NCBI GenBank assembly: GCA_020056865.1
Contig: JAGVGX010000094.1
Location: forward strand, 1-5,657
Length of the DNA: 5,657 nucleotides
Direction of reading: 5' to 3'
Source: Desulfobacterales bacterium
GTDB taxonomy: Bacteria > Desulfobacterota > Desulfobacteria > Desulfobacterales > BuS5
Each line of letters starts with the position of its first letter. Within the stretch, counting starts at the first letter, position 1. A model generated the notes under the pieces. That model was not told the origin of the DNA, did no database searches, and worked only from the letters and a program-made list of their open reading frames with translations. This document shows, piece by piece, positions 5,422-5,657 of this stretch. Made by a program: the position numbers and the translations under genes.

Positions 5422-5657
5422 TCATTCCTTTAATGCCTTGATTAATGATTCCCCAAGTTTCCAAATATCTCCGGCACCCAAAGTCAGAAAAATGTCATCT
5501 GGTTTTAAATTTTTTTTGAAATACGAAACCGCTTCGTTAAATCCGTCAATATAGATTACAGCTTTGTGCCCATGAGAGCTGATCGCTTCACATAGGTGTT
5601 TACTATCTACCCCTTTGATTTCTGCTTCTCCAGCAGAATAGATGGGAAGAACAGCAA
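5422..5657 (-). CDS. murC: UDP-N-acetylmuramate--L-alanine ligase, C-terminal fragment
   Basis: The last 77 residues of a gene that continues beyond the right edge; the reading frame begins at 5655 and stops with TGA at 5424-5422. The segment opens with VLPIYSAGEAEIKGVDSKHL and closes with FLTLGAGDIWKLGESLIKAL, the two conserved blocks of the C-terminal Mur-ligase domain of MurC. MurC uses ATP to join L-alanine to UDP-MurNAc, the product of the enzyme encoded immediately downstream by murB, so the two consecutive steps are encoded together. The catalytic ATP-binding centre is outside the window. The truncation is only from the window edge. A different Mur ligase (MurD, MurE, MurF) is less likely because the AGE and LGAGDIW blocks fit MurC best. 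Confidence 0.95.
   Translation of the reverse strand, partial: AVLPIYSAGEAEIKGVDSKHLCEAISSHGHKAVIYIDGFNEAVSYFKKNLKPDDIFLTLGAGDIWKLGESLIKALKE

Overview
The window carries the 3' half of a division and cell-wall (dcw) cluster, read entirely on the minus strand. In transcription order (right to left) it holds the end of murC, then murB, ftsQ, ftsA and ftsZ. After ftsZ comes a 449-bp gap without a convincing gene, then a two-gene type II toxin-antitoxin module on the same strand, and finally about 130 bp containing a perfect inverted repeat. The base composition leans AT, and the gene order (murB directly between murC and ftsQ, no ddl) and protein style suggest a Gram-negative bacterium, most likely of the Desulfobacterota (Desulfobacterales-like). 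That placement is inference from gene order and sequence feel; no rRNA or other phylogenetic marker is present to prove it.

Region by region. 5657-5422: C-terminal 77 residues of MurC (UDP-MurNAc:L-Ala ligase). 5410-4460: MurB, a type II UDP-GlcNAc-enolpyruvate reductase with cysteine at the usual serine acid position. 4473-3607: FtsQ, a membrane divisome protein that appears to start with TTG inside the murB end. 3605-2364: FtsA, an actin-like membrane anchor for FtsZ. 2280-1090: FtsZ, the tubulin-like ring GTPase. The first four are packed with overlaps or gaps of at most 11 bp and are probably one operon. Only the ftsA-ftsZ gap (83 bp) leaves room for extra control, and the ftsZ ribosome binding site lies in a run of nine G.

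1089-641: AT-rich DNA next to ftsA-distal ftsZ, with an island (about 840-1062) of richer GC and several inverted repeats. One of these, at 1000-1061, has two mutually exclusive foldings. 640-132: antitoxin of the TIGR02574/PF09720 'putative addiction module component' type overlapping by 4 bp a RelE/ParE-family toxin. 108-67: 14-bp perfect inverted repeat.

How the genes work together: MurB and MurC make UDP-MurNAc and add its first amino acid, supplying precursor for septal peptidoglycan. FtsZ forms the ring, FtsA ties it to the membrane, and FtsQ links the early ring to the periplasmic synthesis machinery. The toxin-antitoxin pair is an accessory module with no evident functional link to division. 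I see no complete undescribed system here; the least explained DNA is the 840-1062 island.
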